Virus record (IMG/VR): IMGVR_UViG_3300044568_003008
Coordinates: 1-24,327 of that record
DNA length: 24,327 bases
Direction: 5' to 3' (one strand)
Source: a virus
Shown here: piece by piece, positions 7,480 to 15,612 of the stretch
Position numbering within the stretch: position 1 is the first letter of the stretch
How the letters are laid out: every line of letters starts with the position of its first letter
Position numbers and translations under genes: made by a program
Notes under the pieces: generated by a model
Told to the model about the DNA's origin: nothing
The model's database searches: none
What the model saw: the letters and a program-made list of their open reading frames with translations, nothing else

Positions 7480-8607
7480 TTATACTCTGGTTATCCTTAC
7501 GTAGCCAATATTAGTGCTGAATCCAACAGTGCTGATGCTGATTCCATTGAATGTAGCATTACCTTCATATGTTCCAGTGCTGGTAGCTACTACGCTGACT
7601 ACGTTGGCATTGATGAATGATCCTCCGCCGCCGCCACCGTCTGCGGCTGTGCCCGCTGCTGCATACGCACCACCACCGCCTGAATATCCACCCCCACCTC
7701 CACCACAGATAGGAGTTCCACCACCACCGCCACCAAATCCGCCAGTGGTAGCCTGTCCAACGTAACTAGTAGCTAATCCGCCACCAATGGCTAGATTGCT
7801 AAATGATTGGCCACCGCCACCATAGTTAGCACTACCTGTGCTGGTGCGGACGTTGCTGTTTAATCCATATACACCACCGTTGTAGAATCCACCACCACCG
7901 CCTGAGTCATATGAGTTTAAGCTGACTGGGGTTATATTACCTGTGATTATATTACCAAATACATGGCTGTTGCCACCCCATCCATTCGTACCAGCTGCGG
8001 CACCTTGATTAGATCTTAGTCCTGACGTAGTAGTCGCACCATTGCTGCCAAGTTTGATGTTGCCTGATTCCCATCCAGTCCAGCGTCCAGTACCACCGCC
8101 ACCGCCAGCTACGATCAATGGTGTAGCATTGGCCATGGTGATAGTATTAGCACCAGTAAGCACATTGCCTAAGACTACGAATGTTCCTCCACCCCCGCCG
8201 GCGCCATCATAGCTACCATTGTTTACGGTGTTAGCGGCAAATTGTCCAACTACCATGGTAATCTTATCACCTCTGCGTAGAGTAAATCTACCACGGACTG
8301 TGGCACCAAAACTATAGCTGTTGCTAGCAAAGGTATTGATACTGCTGCGGCTACCACCAGCTTCGATCTCATAGGTACCATCACCTGGCACGGTCCAACT
8401 TTGGTAACCTCGTATAGGCACACTGAAGAAACTGGTATTCTGTAACCAAGTATTACCTACGTTGCTGTAGGTAGCATAGCAGTTACCTATAGTAGGTCCT
8501 GTAGCACCAATCATGCCCGCTGGAGTAAATGTAAAGGTTGAGAAAGGATACAGATCAGTCTGATCGTATATAGTAGTACCGTAGATAGTCGCGCCTTGGA
8601 TTATCAT
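7480..8607 (-). CDS. Glycine-rich tail adhesin, ALK-type glycine-rich domain
   Basis: A 375-residue virion-type protein. After a short N-terminus, residues 60-120 form a beta domain (RGYQSWTVPGDGTYEIEAGG, then VRGRFTLRRGDKITMVVGQ). A long glycine-rich part follows (135-330), with runs GGGGGTFVV, LIVAGGGGG, GGFGGGGGG and CGGGGGGYSGGGG, and it ends GYVRITRV. This order is that of the glycine-rich domain known from ALK-type receptors and from many phage tail proteins. Such runs pack as polyglycine-II helices and can form the tip of a tail fibre, as in Salmonella phage S16 gp38 (known for that phage, inferred here). The start overlaps the stop of the LamG-like gene (TAATG), so it is the last gene of the late fibre operon. 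It probably binds the host surface or trims the fibre. Confidence 0.75.
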   Translation of the reverse strand: MIIQGATIYGTTIYDQTDLYPFSTFTFTPAGMIGATGPTIGNCYATYSNVGNTWLQNTSFFSVPIRGYQSWTVPGDGTYEIEAGGSRSSINTFASNSYSFGATVRGRFTLRRGDKITMVVGQFAANTVNNGSYDGAGGGGGTFVVLGNVLTGANTITMANATPLIVAGGGGGTGRWTGWESGNIKLGSNGATTTSGLRSNQGAAAGTNGWGGNSHVFGNIITGNITPVSLNSYDSGGGGGFYNGGVYGLNSNVRTSTGSANYGGGGQSFSNLAIGGGLATSYVGQATTGGFGGGGGGTPICGGGGGGYSGGGGAYAAAGTAADGGGGGGSFINANVVSVVATSTGTYEGNATFNGISISTVGFSTNIGYVRITRV

Positions 8608-9338
8608 TATGGCAATCCGTGTATTGATTTAAGTGTGTTATAGTTTGTAGTTACTTCTACATTACTCAGCACACGATTATAGACACGCATGCTGTAATAG
8701 ACTCCTGTTGCGGTGTCAGTTGATCCTCCGCCACTATTAACGTGTCTACTTGCAAAGTATAGATTAGCAGTGCCTAGGCTAGTTGGAGCAGTAAACATTC
8801 CTGCGCCTTTCCACACACCGTTTAAGTAGTAGGTTGCTGTAGTTCCGCTGATGGTAAAGTCCCAGACGTTGACGTTGGCAATGTTAGCACCTATCGTGCT
8901 GTGATTAAATGTTACACTACTTTGCGGAGCACCAAAAGAAAAAGTAAGGGCCCCACTTTGATAACCTAGATAACCTTGATTAGCATTGTAACTGTCACTA
9001 CCCCACCAAGTAGCCCAATAGGTCTGTGTTTGATTGAATGCCACAGTCATACTCATGGTGAATGTGTTGCCTATCGTGGTCGCAGTAACACCAGTATCAA
9101 AATAAGCAGTATTTTTAGTAGTTATTCTTAGGCCGCCACCGTATTCACTGACGTAGGTGACATTACCAGGACTGACGATAGTAGTGTTATTACTGCCTGT
9201 CTGGCTAGGCCATGTGCTGCCGCTGGTAGGTGCTGTCTGTAGGTTTATTAGTAACCCGTTTTGTATAACCTGAAGGGGTGCTATGGGACTTAATAAGACC
9301 CCACCACCAAATCGAACGCCATTTGATACGATAGTCAT
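8607..9338 (-). CDS. LamG/concanavalin-A-like lectin domain tail protein
   Basis: The 243-residue protein has a short lead (to about residue 40) and then a jelly-roll lectin pattern. Visible strands include NGLLINLQTAP, GGLRITTKNTAYFDTG, TMSMTVAFNQTQTYW, WDFTISGTTATYYLNGVWKG and the typical end VYYSMRVYNRVLSNVEVTTN. 'YNR.L...E' closes most LamG_3-type domains. It is thus probably a carbohydrate-binding adhesin on the tail. An AGGA ribosome-binding site lies about 7 bases before the ATG at 9338, overlapping the end of the large fibre gene, and the stop overlaps the start of the glycine-rich adhesin. The three genes probably build one receptor-binding apparatus. There is no chaperone motif, though a fibre-assembly role cannot be excluded. 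Confidence 0.65.
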   Translation of the reverse strand: MTIVSNGVRFGGGVLLSPIAPLQVIQNGLLINLQTAPTSGSTWPSQTGSNNTTIVSPGNVTYVSEYGGGLRITTKNTAYFDTGVTATTIGNTFTMSMTVAFNQTQTYWATWWGSDSYNANQGYLGYQSGALTFSFGAPQSSVTFNHSTIGANIANVNVWDFTISGTTATYYLNGVWKGAGMFTAPTSLGTANLYFASRHVNSGGGSTDTATGVYYSMRVYNRVLSNVEVTTNYNTLKSIHGLP

Positions 9339-9341
9339 TGA

Positions 9342-12300
9342 TTATCCTAGATAAGTCACTGACCAGTTGTCGTTTTGGTCAAAGGTTACATTACCTACTA
9401 AAATATTAGCACTTAGATAATCTCCCGTAGCCAACACAACTGTACCGCTGACACCAAAATGTGTAGCGCCACCTATGTTACTAGAAGTTTCCCAAAAAGC
9501 AACTACGTTGCCAGCTGTGTTAAGACCATTTTTCAATACCACAAGTTGTGCTAGGCCGCTGAAACTACTATTAACACGAGCATTTAACAAGACTTCATAT
9601 ATGCCAGCTACGGGTGCTGTAAACTTACCAGTTGCGGCATCAAAGTAACTGCCTTGATTATACGCGGTAGAGACTGCAACATCTTTGAGGTTAACGTTGG
9701 CAGTAGATTGGCTACCATTATAAAGAGAAACACCGTTTACACGGAACGCTGGACGAGCAGGCATAGTAACACCAAGTCCACTGACATTAACATTACCTGG
9801 GAATGAGACGTTACCATAGATATCAAATGTTGTAGTATATACGTTAGCGATAATACGTGTGTTGGCTTCTGTACCTATCAAGTTACCAACTGTGGCATTA
9901 CCAGTTACTGATAGTGTTGCCAGTGTGCCTATTTCTGTAATCGATGGCTGGCTAGCAGTAGCAATAGTACCAATAATGCTCTGTGCTAGGATATTACCTG
10001 TGCTGTTAATAGTGCCAGCACGTACCGCGCTGGCTAGTATGTTAGCTACTACGTTGATTCCATAAACTGATACAGTATTAGCTACCAAGTTACCTGTGGT
10101 GTTTAATTGTCCTGCTACCACTGCACCAGCTACACCCACACCACCCATCACTCTTAATGCACCAGTAGCTGGGTTTGTAGCCGCTGTGGTTGCTTGTATA
10201 TTAGCTGTGGTTGTTTGGACGTTGCTAGATTGTATCGCTCCGCCATAGGTTGTTAGGTATGCGGCAACGTTTACGTTTGAATAACTGCTTCCACCACCAG
10301 CACTGGCTGTGGTCATCGTAGTGCCATCAGCAAATGTCAACACCCCTGCAACACCTAAGCGTATGTTAGCGATGTTGCCTGAGTAGGTCGGTAGATATGT
10401 AGCTACTTGGACGTTGCTATAACTACTTCCGCTGGCAACAATACCAGTTAATAGAGCACCATTACCAAATAGATATTGTGCTGTGACGTTACCCTGTGTG
10501 TAAAGATTAGCAGTTGCTACTACGTTGTTAGCAGTAATAGTATCAACTTGTGTAATATTACCGTAACCACCACCAGTTACGACGTAACCAGTTGCTGTGA
10601 TATTACCAACGGTGGTAATATTACCTGTTGTGATATCACCTGCTAGATAAGCGATTACATTTACGTTTGAGTAGCTTGACCCTCCACCCGCTGACGCTGT
10701 TGTCATAACAGTACCATCAGCAAACACAATGTTACCACTAGGTGCTAGTTTGATGTTAGCTATAACAGCCTGTGTTGATGACAGATACGTTGCTACATTT
10801 ACATTACTGTATAGGTTGTAACCTGTAGCGTTTAAGTAAGCCGCTACGTTGACATTGCCGTAATTAGCGAAACCCATGCTTTCAGTGTAGGCTTTGACAT
10901 TAACATTTGAATAAGCTGTTGGTAATCCAGTTAGGAACTGCCCACTACCAACGAAATATGTGCCAGTGACATTTCCAGCCGTGCTGATACCGTTGCCCTG
11001 TATGGTTAATACCACATTGTTGGCGTTCACTCCACCAGCAAAGAATCTAATATTTTTGTTAAGGGTCTGCACACCAATGACCAAGTTGCCACCGCCATTG
11101 GCTGCTGTGTTGCCTGCGGTGTATAGATAAGCATCGTTAGGTGTTAAGGCAGTACCAATAGCATTATTATTTGCAGCCACACTAGGATCATATCCACTGC
11201 CCGCTATACCAAAGTCAACGAAGTAAGCTGAATCTGTGCCATTGTTAGCAGTTGCAATAAAATCACTTGAGGCTTGATTGCCTGTGTTCAAGTTCTGTGA
11301 GTTAATCTGTGCGTAGCCGTTAAAGTCAGATGTAAACTGTGCTACCACCTGTGGTATTGGTGTGTATCCTGGGATACCAGCGTATAGGGCTGAGAACCCA
11401 GTGATGGTATTACCGTAGAATATAGCACTGTTAATCTGTAGGACATTACCAGTTAGGGCGATGTTACCTGATACCGTGATATTGCGTGCTGATATGTCAC
11501 CACCGTATAAGGGCAAGTAGCTGGCCACGTTGGCATTTGAGTATAAGTTATAACCTTGTGTGTTTAGGTATGCCGCTACGTTGACATTGCTGTAATTCTT
11601 AAAGCCCATAGTTTCTGTATAGGCTTGAACATTAACGTTTGAATAGTTAGTTCCACCACTTGATGCTACTATACCTGTTAAGAGTGCACCGTTACCTAAG
11701 AAGTAAGTAGCAGAGACATTGCCTGAGACTGTGGCATTGCCTACTGTTATAGTTGATGACTTAGCAGGACTGTAATTAGCTGTGTATACTGTAACAGGAT
11801 ATGCAAATGACGATGCAGTTGGAGTAGTTGTTACGTTGACGAAGTTAGGCGTACCAGTAACAACAGTCGCTGACGTAACTGTCAGGGTCACTGCGCCACT
11901 GTTACCAACTATGGTGTAGCCAGCCACTATGGCATTTGAATTGTTGTCTGCTGGTAAGAACACACCTCCACTATCTTGAACAGCACCAAATGCATTTGTA
12001 GAGTAGGAAAAACTAGATCCTACCTGAGCTTGGATAGCACCAACAAAGTTCAGAGCACTGACATTGCCTGAATAAGTTGGTAGGTATGTGGCTACTTGGA
12101 CGTTGCTGTAACTACTACTGCTAAATGTGACCGGTGTGCCGTTGGCATAATTAACTGAGAATGTGTTGCCTGATAATGTTAGATTACCGGCATTGTCGAA
12201 TATCCAGGCATAAGCTCCGTTGTTGGTCGCTATCCTGACATCACTATTGTCTGCGCGAGCATAATTTATATTGATGTTAGCAAAACCATCATGGCCAAAA

Positions 12301-14684
12301 TAAGATTTACTACTGTTACCAAACGAAAATAATTTTGTAGTATCACCAAGTATCAAGTTAGCATAGTAACCTTCGATCTTACGCTCAAAATTATCAGCAG
12401 GTCCGGCATCAGTTTCTAAGAAGGCTTTTACATCAATGTTGCCATAGTTACCGCCACCACCACTACCTAATCCCGATAAGATGCTGACACCATTGGCGTA
12501 GTTGATTGAAACTGAAGCTACGTTAGGTAAGGTTAGATTACCATCTGAGCCAAACTGCCATTGGTAGGCAGATCCACCGGTATCTGTATAAATGTTGACC
12601 GCAGCATTGGCTTCAAGACTAACAGATTCTGCTCCAATAACATCAAAGTTATTTGCGTCTGTGTCAATTACAGGTGTGCCTGGGAAGGCTAAACGACCAT
12701 CTGAGCCAAACTGCCATTGGTAGGCAGATCCACTGGTGTCAGTGTAGATGTTGACCACAGCGTTGGCTTCAAAGTTAATGGACTCTGCGGCCTGTACTTC
12801 AAAGTTGTTAGAGTCGGTGTCGATCCTGGGTGTGCCTGGGAATGTTAGTCTACCATCTGCACCAAAGTTCCAAATCTGTGCTGTGCCACCCACTGGTAGA
12901 TTGGCTGTGATATACAGACCAGTGGATTCGTTTGCAATGATATTTCCAGCCACAGTCAATGGAACGTTTTGTATCAGCACATCGGTCGGTAACACCAAAA
13001 GATTGTTGTAGCCACCAGCGCCAATGTTGACTCCATTACTGCTTATCAGAGCACCAATATTTTCAACAGTTAAGTTTAAACTTGTAAGATTGGTTATACT
13101 CCCTACTAATCCTTCAGTGTTCCCAATGAAGTATGTTGCTGTAATATTTCCGGTAGATGTGACATTGCCTAGCTGTAGATCATCGTATACAGCATTAGTA
13201 AAATCTACTGTAGTACCTGGTGCAGGAACTACGTTACTGAATAAACGCCATTGATTAGCACTAGCATCTCTGACCAAGCCAGTGTGCTGTAAGGGTTGTC
13301 CAAATGGTGTGCGATGTGCCGCAAATCCTAGGTCGAGACTGTCTGCTGGATTTAAGTCAGCGAGGTTGATGATGTTATCACTGATGACCACGTTGTTAAC
13401 GCTGATGTAAGTTACATTACCATTGACAGTCAGATTGCCTGCGACTGTTAAATTACCGGGGAATGTTGAACTACCATCGCTGTAAAATTGCCATGGATTA
13501 CCGCCAGACAGGATTCTAACACCTGTTGATGAGGTTACACTAAATGCATTAACTCCAACCTGCTGAGCTATTACAACGCCGTTATCATCAAAAACTGTAG
13601 TAACGCCGGCGCCGTAACTGGTGATGTTAGCACCACTGGGCAGTGTTAGTTTACCATTTAGATCAAAATGCCAATGGCTATCACCGGTCATAACTGATAC
13701 CATGGTATCATCTATCTGTAGTTTATTAGATCTATTGCTGCTCTGTATGTCCACAGTGTTACTGGTCGCAGCTGTTAATATCGCTGTGTTAGTTGATGTA
13801 ATTCCTAAAGTAGCACCGCCCGGCAGTGTTATATTACCGTAGCTGTCAAATGTCCATGTTTTACCGGATTTGCTGATATTGGCTGCGATATCACCGGTGT
13901 AGGTTGGCAAGTAACTTGCTACATTACTATTACCATAAATTGACAATGTAGCCACGCTGTCAACATAACCTCGCATACCAAGATTGGCAGCGATAGTTGC
14001 TAGATTGGCTGCATTGACCTGTGCTGACTGTATGGTATTGGCTAGATCAATGTAACCAGTGATACCAACATTAGCTGCGGTTACGTTTGCGTTTAGAGCA
14101 TAAGCACTGAGATCAACTGTGACGTTGGCTACTTGCGCATTAACGTATGCTATGGTAGGAATAACCGTGCCATTGACAGTTAGATTGCCGGTAGCGTCAA
14201 TGCTTAGTGGAACGCCACCTACGTAGATAGTATTGTTGCTGACAAATAAATCTTTCCATTGGTGTGTGATATTACCTAACGAATATGCTACGTTAGCTGT
14301 TGGTATAATGCTACCAGGTACTTCTAAATTACCCGAACTTCTAAAATTAAAGTTGCGTGAGCCGCCTGTTTGAATTACTAATTCGCTACCTGGATTAGTG
14401 CCATTTATCTGTGCTATGCCTGCTGTAGTAACGTTCAAAGATGACAGTGTAGTTGATGGGTTTGTTAGATAAGCCGCAACGTTGCTGTTACCGTAGCTGG
14501 TACCACTTCCACCGCCTTGTATGACGTTACCGCCAGGTGTGACACCATCGTGTATGCGTATGGTTTTTGCTTCAGTATCAACTGTCAGCTCACCAGGCAG
14601 GCCCGTGTAGCGATTGTTCTGTATGGTGTTACCACGTAAGGTTAATACTTTGGTAACTTGGACGTTTGCGTAGCTTATGGCCAT
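9342..14684 (-). CDS. Giant repetitive tail fibre (1780 aa) with Mtd-like N-terminus and C1q-like tip
   Basis: The N-terminus (about 14-60: TLRGNTIQ, GLPGELTVDTEAKTIRIHDG, VTPGG) matches the N-terminal domain type seen in the Bordetella phage major tropism determinant and in many fibres, which anchors the protein to the tail. The shaft (about 60-1640) is built of degenerate repeats. One kind centres on YSNVNVAAYL (13 copies I can count), one on WxFGSDGNLTLPG (8 copies), and one on GNGALLTGI. A pair of 52-residue tandem units lies at 12541-12852. The last 130 residues (VSTAYNQGSYFDAATGKFTA, PVAGIYEVLLNARV, LVVLKNG) form a C1q/TNF-like jelly roll, a likely trimeric receptor-binding tip. The start overlaps the previous stop (TAATG), and the lectin and glycine-rich genes follow directly. 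Gly/Asn/Thr/Val bias and near-absence of Cys fit a fibrous trimer. Confidence 0.88.
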   Translation of the reverse strand: MAISYANVQVTKVLTLRGNTIQNNRYTGLPGELTVDTEAKTIRIHDGVTPGGNVIQGGGSGTSYGNSNVAAYLTNPSTTLSSLNVTTAGIAQINGTNPGSELVIQTGGSRNFNFRSSGNLEVPGSIIPTANVAYSLGNITHQWKDLFVSNNTIYVGGVPLSIDATGNLTVNGTVIPTIAYVNAQVANVTVDLSAYALNANVTAANVGITGYIDLANTIQSAQVNAANLATIAANLGMRGYVDSVATLSIYGNSNVASYLPTYTGDIAANISKSGKTWTFDSYGNITLPGGATLGITSTNTAILTAATSNTVDIQSSNRSNKLQIDDTMVSVMTGDSHWHFDLNGKLTLPSGANITSYGAGVTTVFDDNGVVIAQQVGVNAFSVTSSTGVRILSGGNPWQFYSDGSSTFPGNLTVAGNLTVNGNVTYISVNNVVISDNIINLADLNPADSLDLGFAAHRTPFGQPLQHTGLVRDASANQWRLFSNVVPAPGTTVDFTNAVYDDLQLGNVTSTGNITATYFIGNTEGLVGSITNLTSLNLTVENIGALISSNGVNIGAGGYNNLLVLPTDVLIQNVPLTVAGNIIANESTGLYITANLPVGGTAQIWNFGADGRLTFPGTPRIDTDSNNFEVQAAESINFEANAVVNIYTDTSGSAYQWQFGSDGRLAFPGTPVIDTDANNFDVIGAESVSLEANAAVNIYTDTGGSAYQWQFGSDGNLTLPNVASVSINYANGVSILSGLGSGGGGNYGNIDVKAFLETDAGPADNFERKIEGYYANLILGDTTKLFSFGNSSKSYFGHDGFANININYARADNSDVRIATNNGAYAWIFDNAGNLTLSGNTFSVNYANGTPVTFSSSSYSNVQVATYLPTYSGNVSALNFVGAIQAQVGSSFSYSTNAFGAVQDSGGVFLPADNNSNAIVAGYTIVGNSGAVTLTVTSATVVTGTPNFVNVTTTPTASSFAYPVTVYTANYSPAKSSTITVGNATVSGNVSATYFLGNGALLTGIVASSGGTNYSNVNVQAYTETMGFKNYSNVNVAAYLNTQGYNLYSNANVASYLPLYGGDISARNITVSGNIALTGNVLQINSAIFYGNTITGFSALYAGIPGYTPIPQVVAQFTSDFNGYAQINSQNLNTGNQASSDFIATANNGTDSAYFVDFGIAGSGYDPSVAANNNAIGTALTPNDAYLYTAGNTAANGGGNLVIGVQTLNKNIRFFAGGVNANNVVLTIQGNGISTAGNVTGTYFVGSGQFLTGLPTAYSNVNVKAYTESMGFANYGNVNVAAYLNATGYNLYSNVNVATYLSSTQAVIANIKLAPSGNIVFADGTVMTTASAGGGSSYSNVNVIAYLAGDITTGNITTVGNITATGYVVTGGGYGNITQVDTITANNVVATANLYTQGNVTAQYLFGNGALLTGIVASGSSYSNVQVATYLPTYSGNIANIRLGVAGVLTFADGTTMTTASAGGGSSYSNVNVAAYLTTYGGAIQSSNVQTTTANIQATTAATNPATGALRVMGGVGVAGAVVAGQLNTTGNLVANTVSVYGINVVANILASAVRAGTINSTGNILAQSIIGTIATASQPSITEIGTLATLSVTGNATVGNLIGTEANTRIIANVYTTTFDIYGNVSFPGNVNVSGLGVTMPARPAFRVNGVSLYNGSQSTANVNLKDVAVSTAYNQGSYFDAATGKFTAPVAGIYEVLLNARVNSSFSGLAQLVVLKNGLNTAGNVVAFWETSSNIGGATHFGVSGTVVLATGDYLSANILVGNVTFDQNDNWSVTYLG
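10230..14500 (-). repeat. Degenerate repeat array in the fibre shaft
   Basis: Inside the fibre gene the coding pattern Y-[SG]-N-x-[NQ]-V-[AKQI]-[AST]-Y-[LT] recurs at irregular distances (13 copies, for example YSNVNVAAYLNTQGY, YSNVQVATYLPTYSG, YSNVNVKAYTESMGF). At DNA level the plus strand shows recurring ACGTT(T/G)AC(G/A)TT-type blocks. The copies differ at many third positions, so the array is old or under drift rather than freshly expanded. Confidence 0.8.
12541..12852 (-). repeat. 156-bp tandem duplication (two 52-residue units)
   Basis: Two direct copies, 12541-12696 and 12697-12852, encode matching 52-residue units: both run from R-L-[TA]-FPGTP through IDTD and EANA[VA]VNIYTDT to AYQWQFGSDG. 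A run of about 37 bases (12541-12577 and 12697-12733) is identical in both copies, so this is the freshest duplication in the fibre. The next unit boundary at 12853 again shows CCATCTG on the plus strand, but what follows is a different repeat type. Confidence 0.85.
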
Positions 14685-15199
14685 TATGGTAGTAATCCTG
14701 GGTCAATAACTGTTTCAGTGACATTCTGCACAGACACAGTGGTAGAGTAGTAAGCGGGTAACACTTCGAGATCCAGTGGAACGTTGAAGTTATCATCCAT
14801 ATACAAGGGTGTTTCTGTGCTGTCTGATGCTTTGATCAATCTCGTGGTCAGTTTATAAAATCTCTGCTCCAGACTATTAACTACATTAGCTGTGAACAAT
14901 ACTGTAGTTGTGCCAATGGTTAAATTACTGTATTGTGCCTGTCCATTGGCTGTAAAGCTGTAGGCAGTGACTTCGTTTACAGGATCCTGTATGTCGATGC
15001 GCACACTGTAGCCCACTAGATTTGCGGGTTTTTGATCCTGATTTTTAACTATTAACTGCATAGGATTATCTATGCCTTGATAAACTTTTATTGGGCGTGC
15101 ATACACGGGTCGGTTCCTCGGTTTAAGTGTGGGATCAGAGAAGTCCAAAACTTCTATTGGTATTCTTTGTATAGCTAAATAACTTGTGATTGTTGGCAT
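14684..15199 (-). CDS. Virion structural protein, probable baseplate/fibre attachment protein
   Basis: The product has 171 residues and is the first gene behind the late promoter at 15222-15229. It begins MPTITSYLAIQRIPIEVLDF, then contains YQGIDNPMQLIVKNQDQKP (about 50-68), NLVGYSVRIDIQDP and beta-rich segments such as TIGTTTVLFTANVV and NFNVPLDLEVLPAYYSTT. 'Y-G-D-x-P-hydrophobic' followed by a 'DLTGYSVR'-like strand recalls the N-terminal domain of baseplate upper proteins (BppU type), but this is by eye only. Its stop overlaps the start of the giant fibre gene (TAATG), so the two are coupled. It probably links the fibre to the baseplate. There is no signal peptide or Cys. Confidence 0.6.
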   Translation of the reverse strand: MPTITSYLAIQRIPIEVLDFSDPTLKPRNRPVYARPIKVYQGIDNPMQLIVKNQDQKPANLVGYSVRIDIQDPVNEVTAYSFTANGQAQYSNLTIGTTTVLFTANVVNSLEQRFYKLTTRLIKASDSTETPLYMDDNFNVPLDLEVLPAYYSTTVSVQNVTETVIDPGLLP

Positions 15200-15221
15200 T
15201 CTGTCTTCGATCTCTTTAACA

Positions 15222-15229
15222 TATTTATC
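15222..15229 (-). promoter_or_regulatory. T4-like late promoter box (GATAAATA) for the tail-fibre operon
   Basis: The minus strand reads CGATAAATATGTTAAAGAG, then GATCGAAGACAGA and the ATG at 15199. The ten bases CGATAAATAT are identical to those of the box at 1836-1843, and the distance from box to start codon is 22 bases (21 there). It lies in the 38-base gap between the divergent genes at 15199 and 15238 and is the only such box ahead of the whole fibre operon (15199 to 7480). Confidence 0.72.
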
Positions 15230-15237
15230 GCGGTCCT

Positions 15238-15612
15238 ATGGAAGACAGTTACAAGAAACTCTTAGATCAATACCCGTTTATCAGCTATATTACCTATGGC
15301 GGTAATGACTATATTGGTATCATACAGAATTCAGACGAAGTTATAACCACTATCTATGACTATGCGGCTCTACGCACACTAGCGCAGAAGACACAGTTCT
15401 TAGCCCTGGCTGAACAATGGTGGTGGGAAAGCAATAGGCTAGTGCCTATCAATGTGTTTCTAAAGCAGGATTGGGTAGAATTCCGGGTCTGTTTAAAAAC
15501 ATTCAACAGCAAGGACGTAGCTATACAGCACGGGCCTTATGTTAGTCTAAAAGAAATAGCTCAGAAAAGAAGTAAAAGACGTAGTATTACGTTGGTTCGC
15601 AAAGTAAGTTAA
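15238..15612 (+). CDS. Conserved phage protein of unknown function, 124 aa (only plus-strand gene)
   Basis: The protein starts MEDSYKKLLDQYPFISYITY and contains YGGNDYIGIIQNSDEVITTI, EQWWWESNRLVPINVFL (about 61-77), VCLKTFNSKDVAIQHGPYVS and a basic end KRSKRRSITLVRKVS. From memory it is very close in plan to a hypothetical protein kept in most marine T4-like phages. The WWWESNR block and the basic tail are the distinctive parts; no enzyme motif is visible. It is divergent from the fibre operon across a 38-base gap, and its TAA (15610-15612) interlocks with the TAA of the GIY-YIG gene on the other strand at the shared TTAA. There is no strong ribosome-binding site before the ATG. It must have its own promoter inside the gap or within the start of the 14684-15199 gene. 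Confidence 0.85.
   Translation: MEDSYKKLLDQYPFISYITYGGNDYIGIIQNSDEVITTIYDYAALRTLAQKTQFLALAEQWWWESNRLVPINVFLKQDWVEFRVCLKTFNSKDVAIQHGPYVSLKEIAQKRSKRRSITLVRKVS

Noticed and set aside
7514-7765. Plus-strand ORF rich in proline (runs of PPPPPP)
   Set aside because: It is the antisense of the glycine codons of the glycine-rich adhesin (GGN read backwards gives CCN).
12748-13254. Two plus-strand ORFs opposite the tail-fibre gene
   Set aside because: Antisense frames within a repetitive gene that has few stops; no coding signal of their own.
14505-14645. Mtd-like N-terminal domain as a hint of a diversity-generating retroelement
   Set aside because: No reverse transcriptase, no template repeat and no C-type lectin variable region in the window; the fibre ends in a C1q-like domain. 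This N-terminal domain is common in ordinary fibres.
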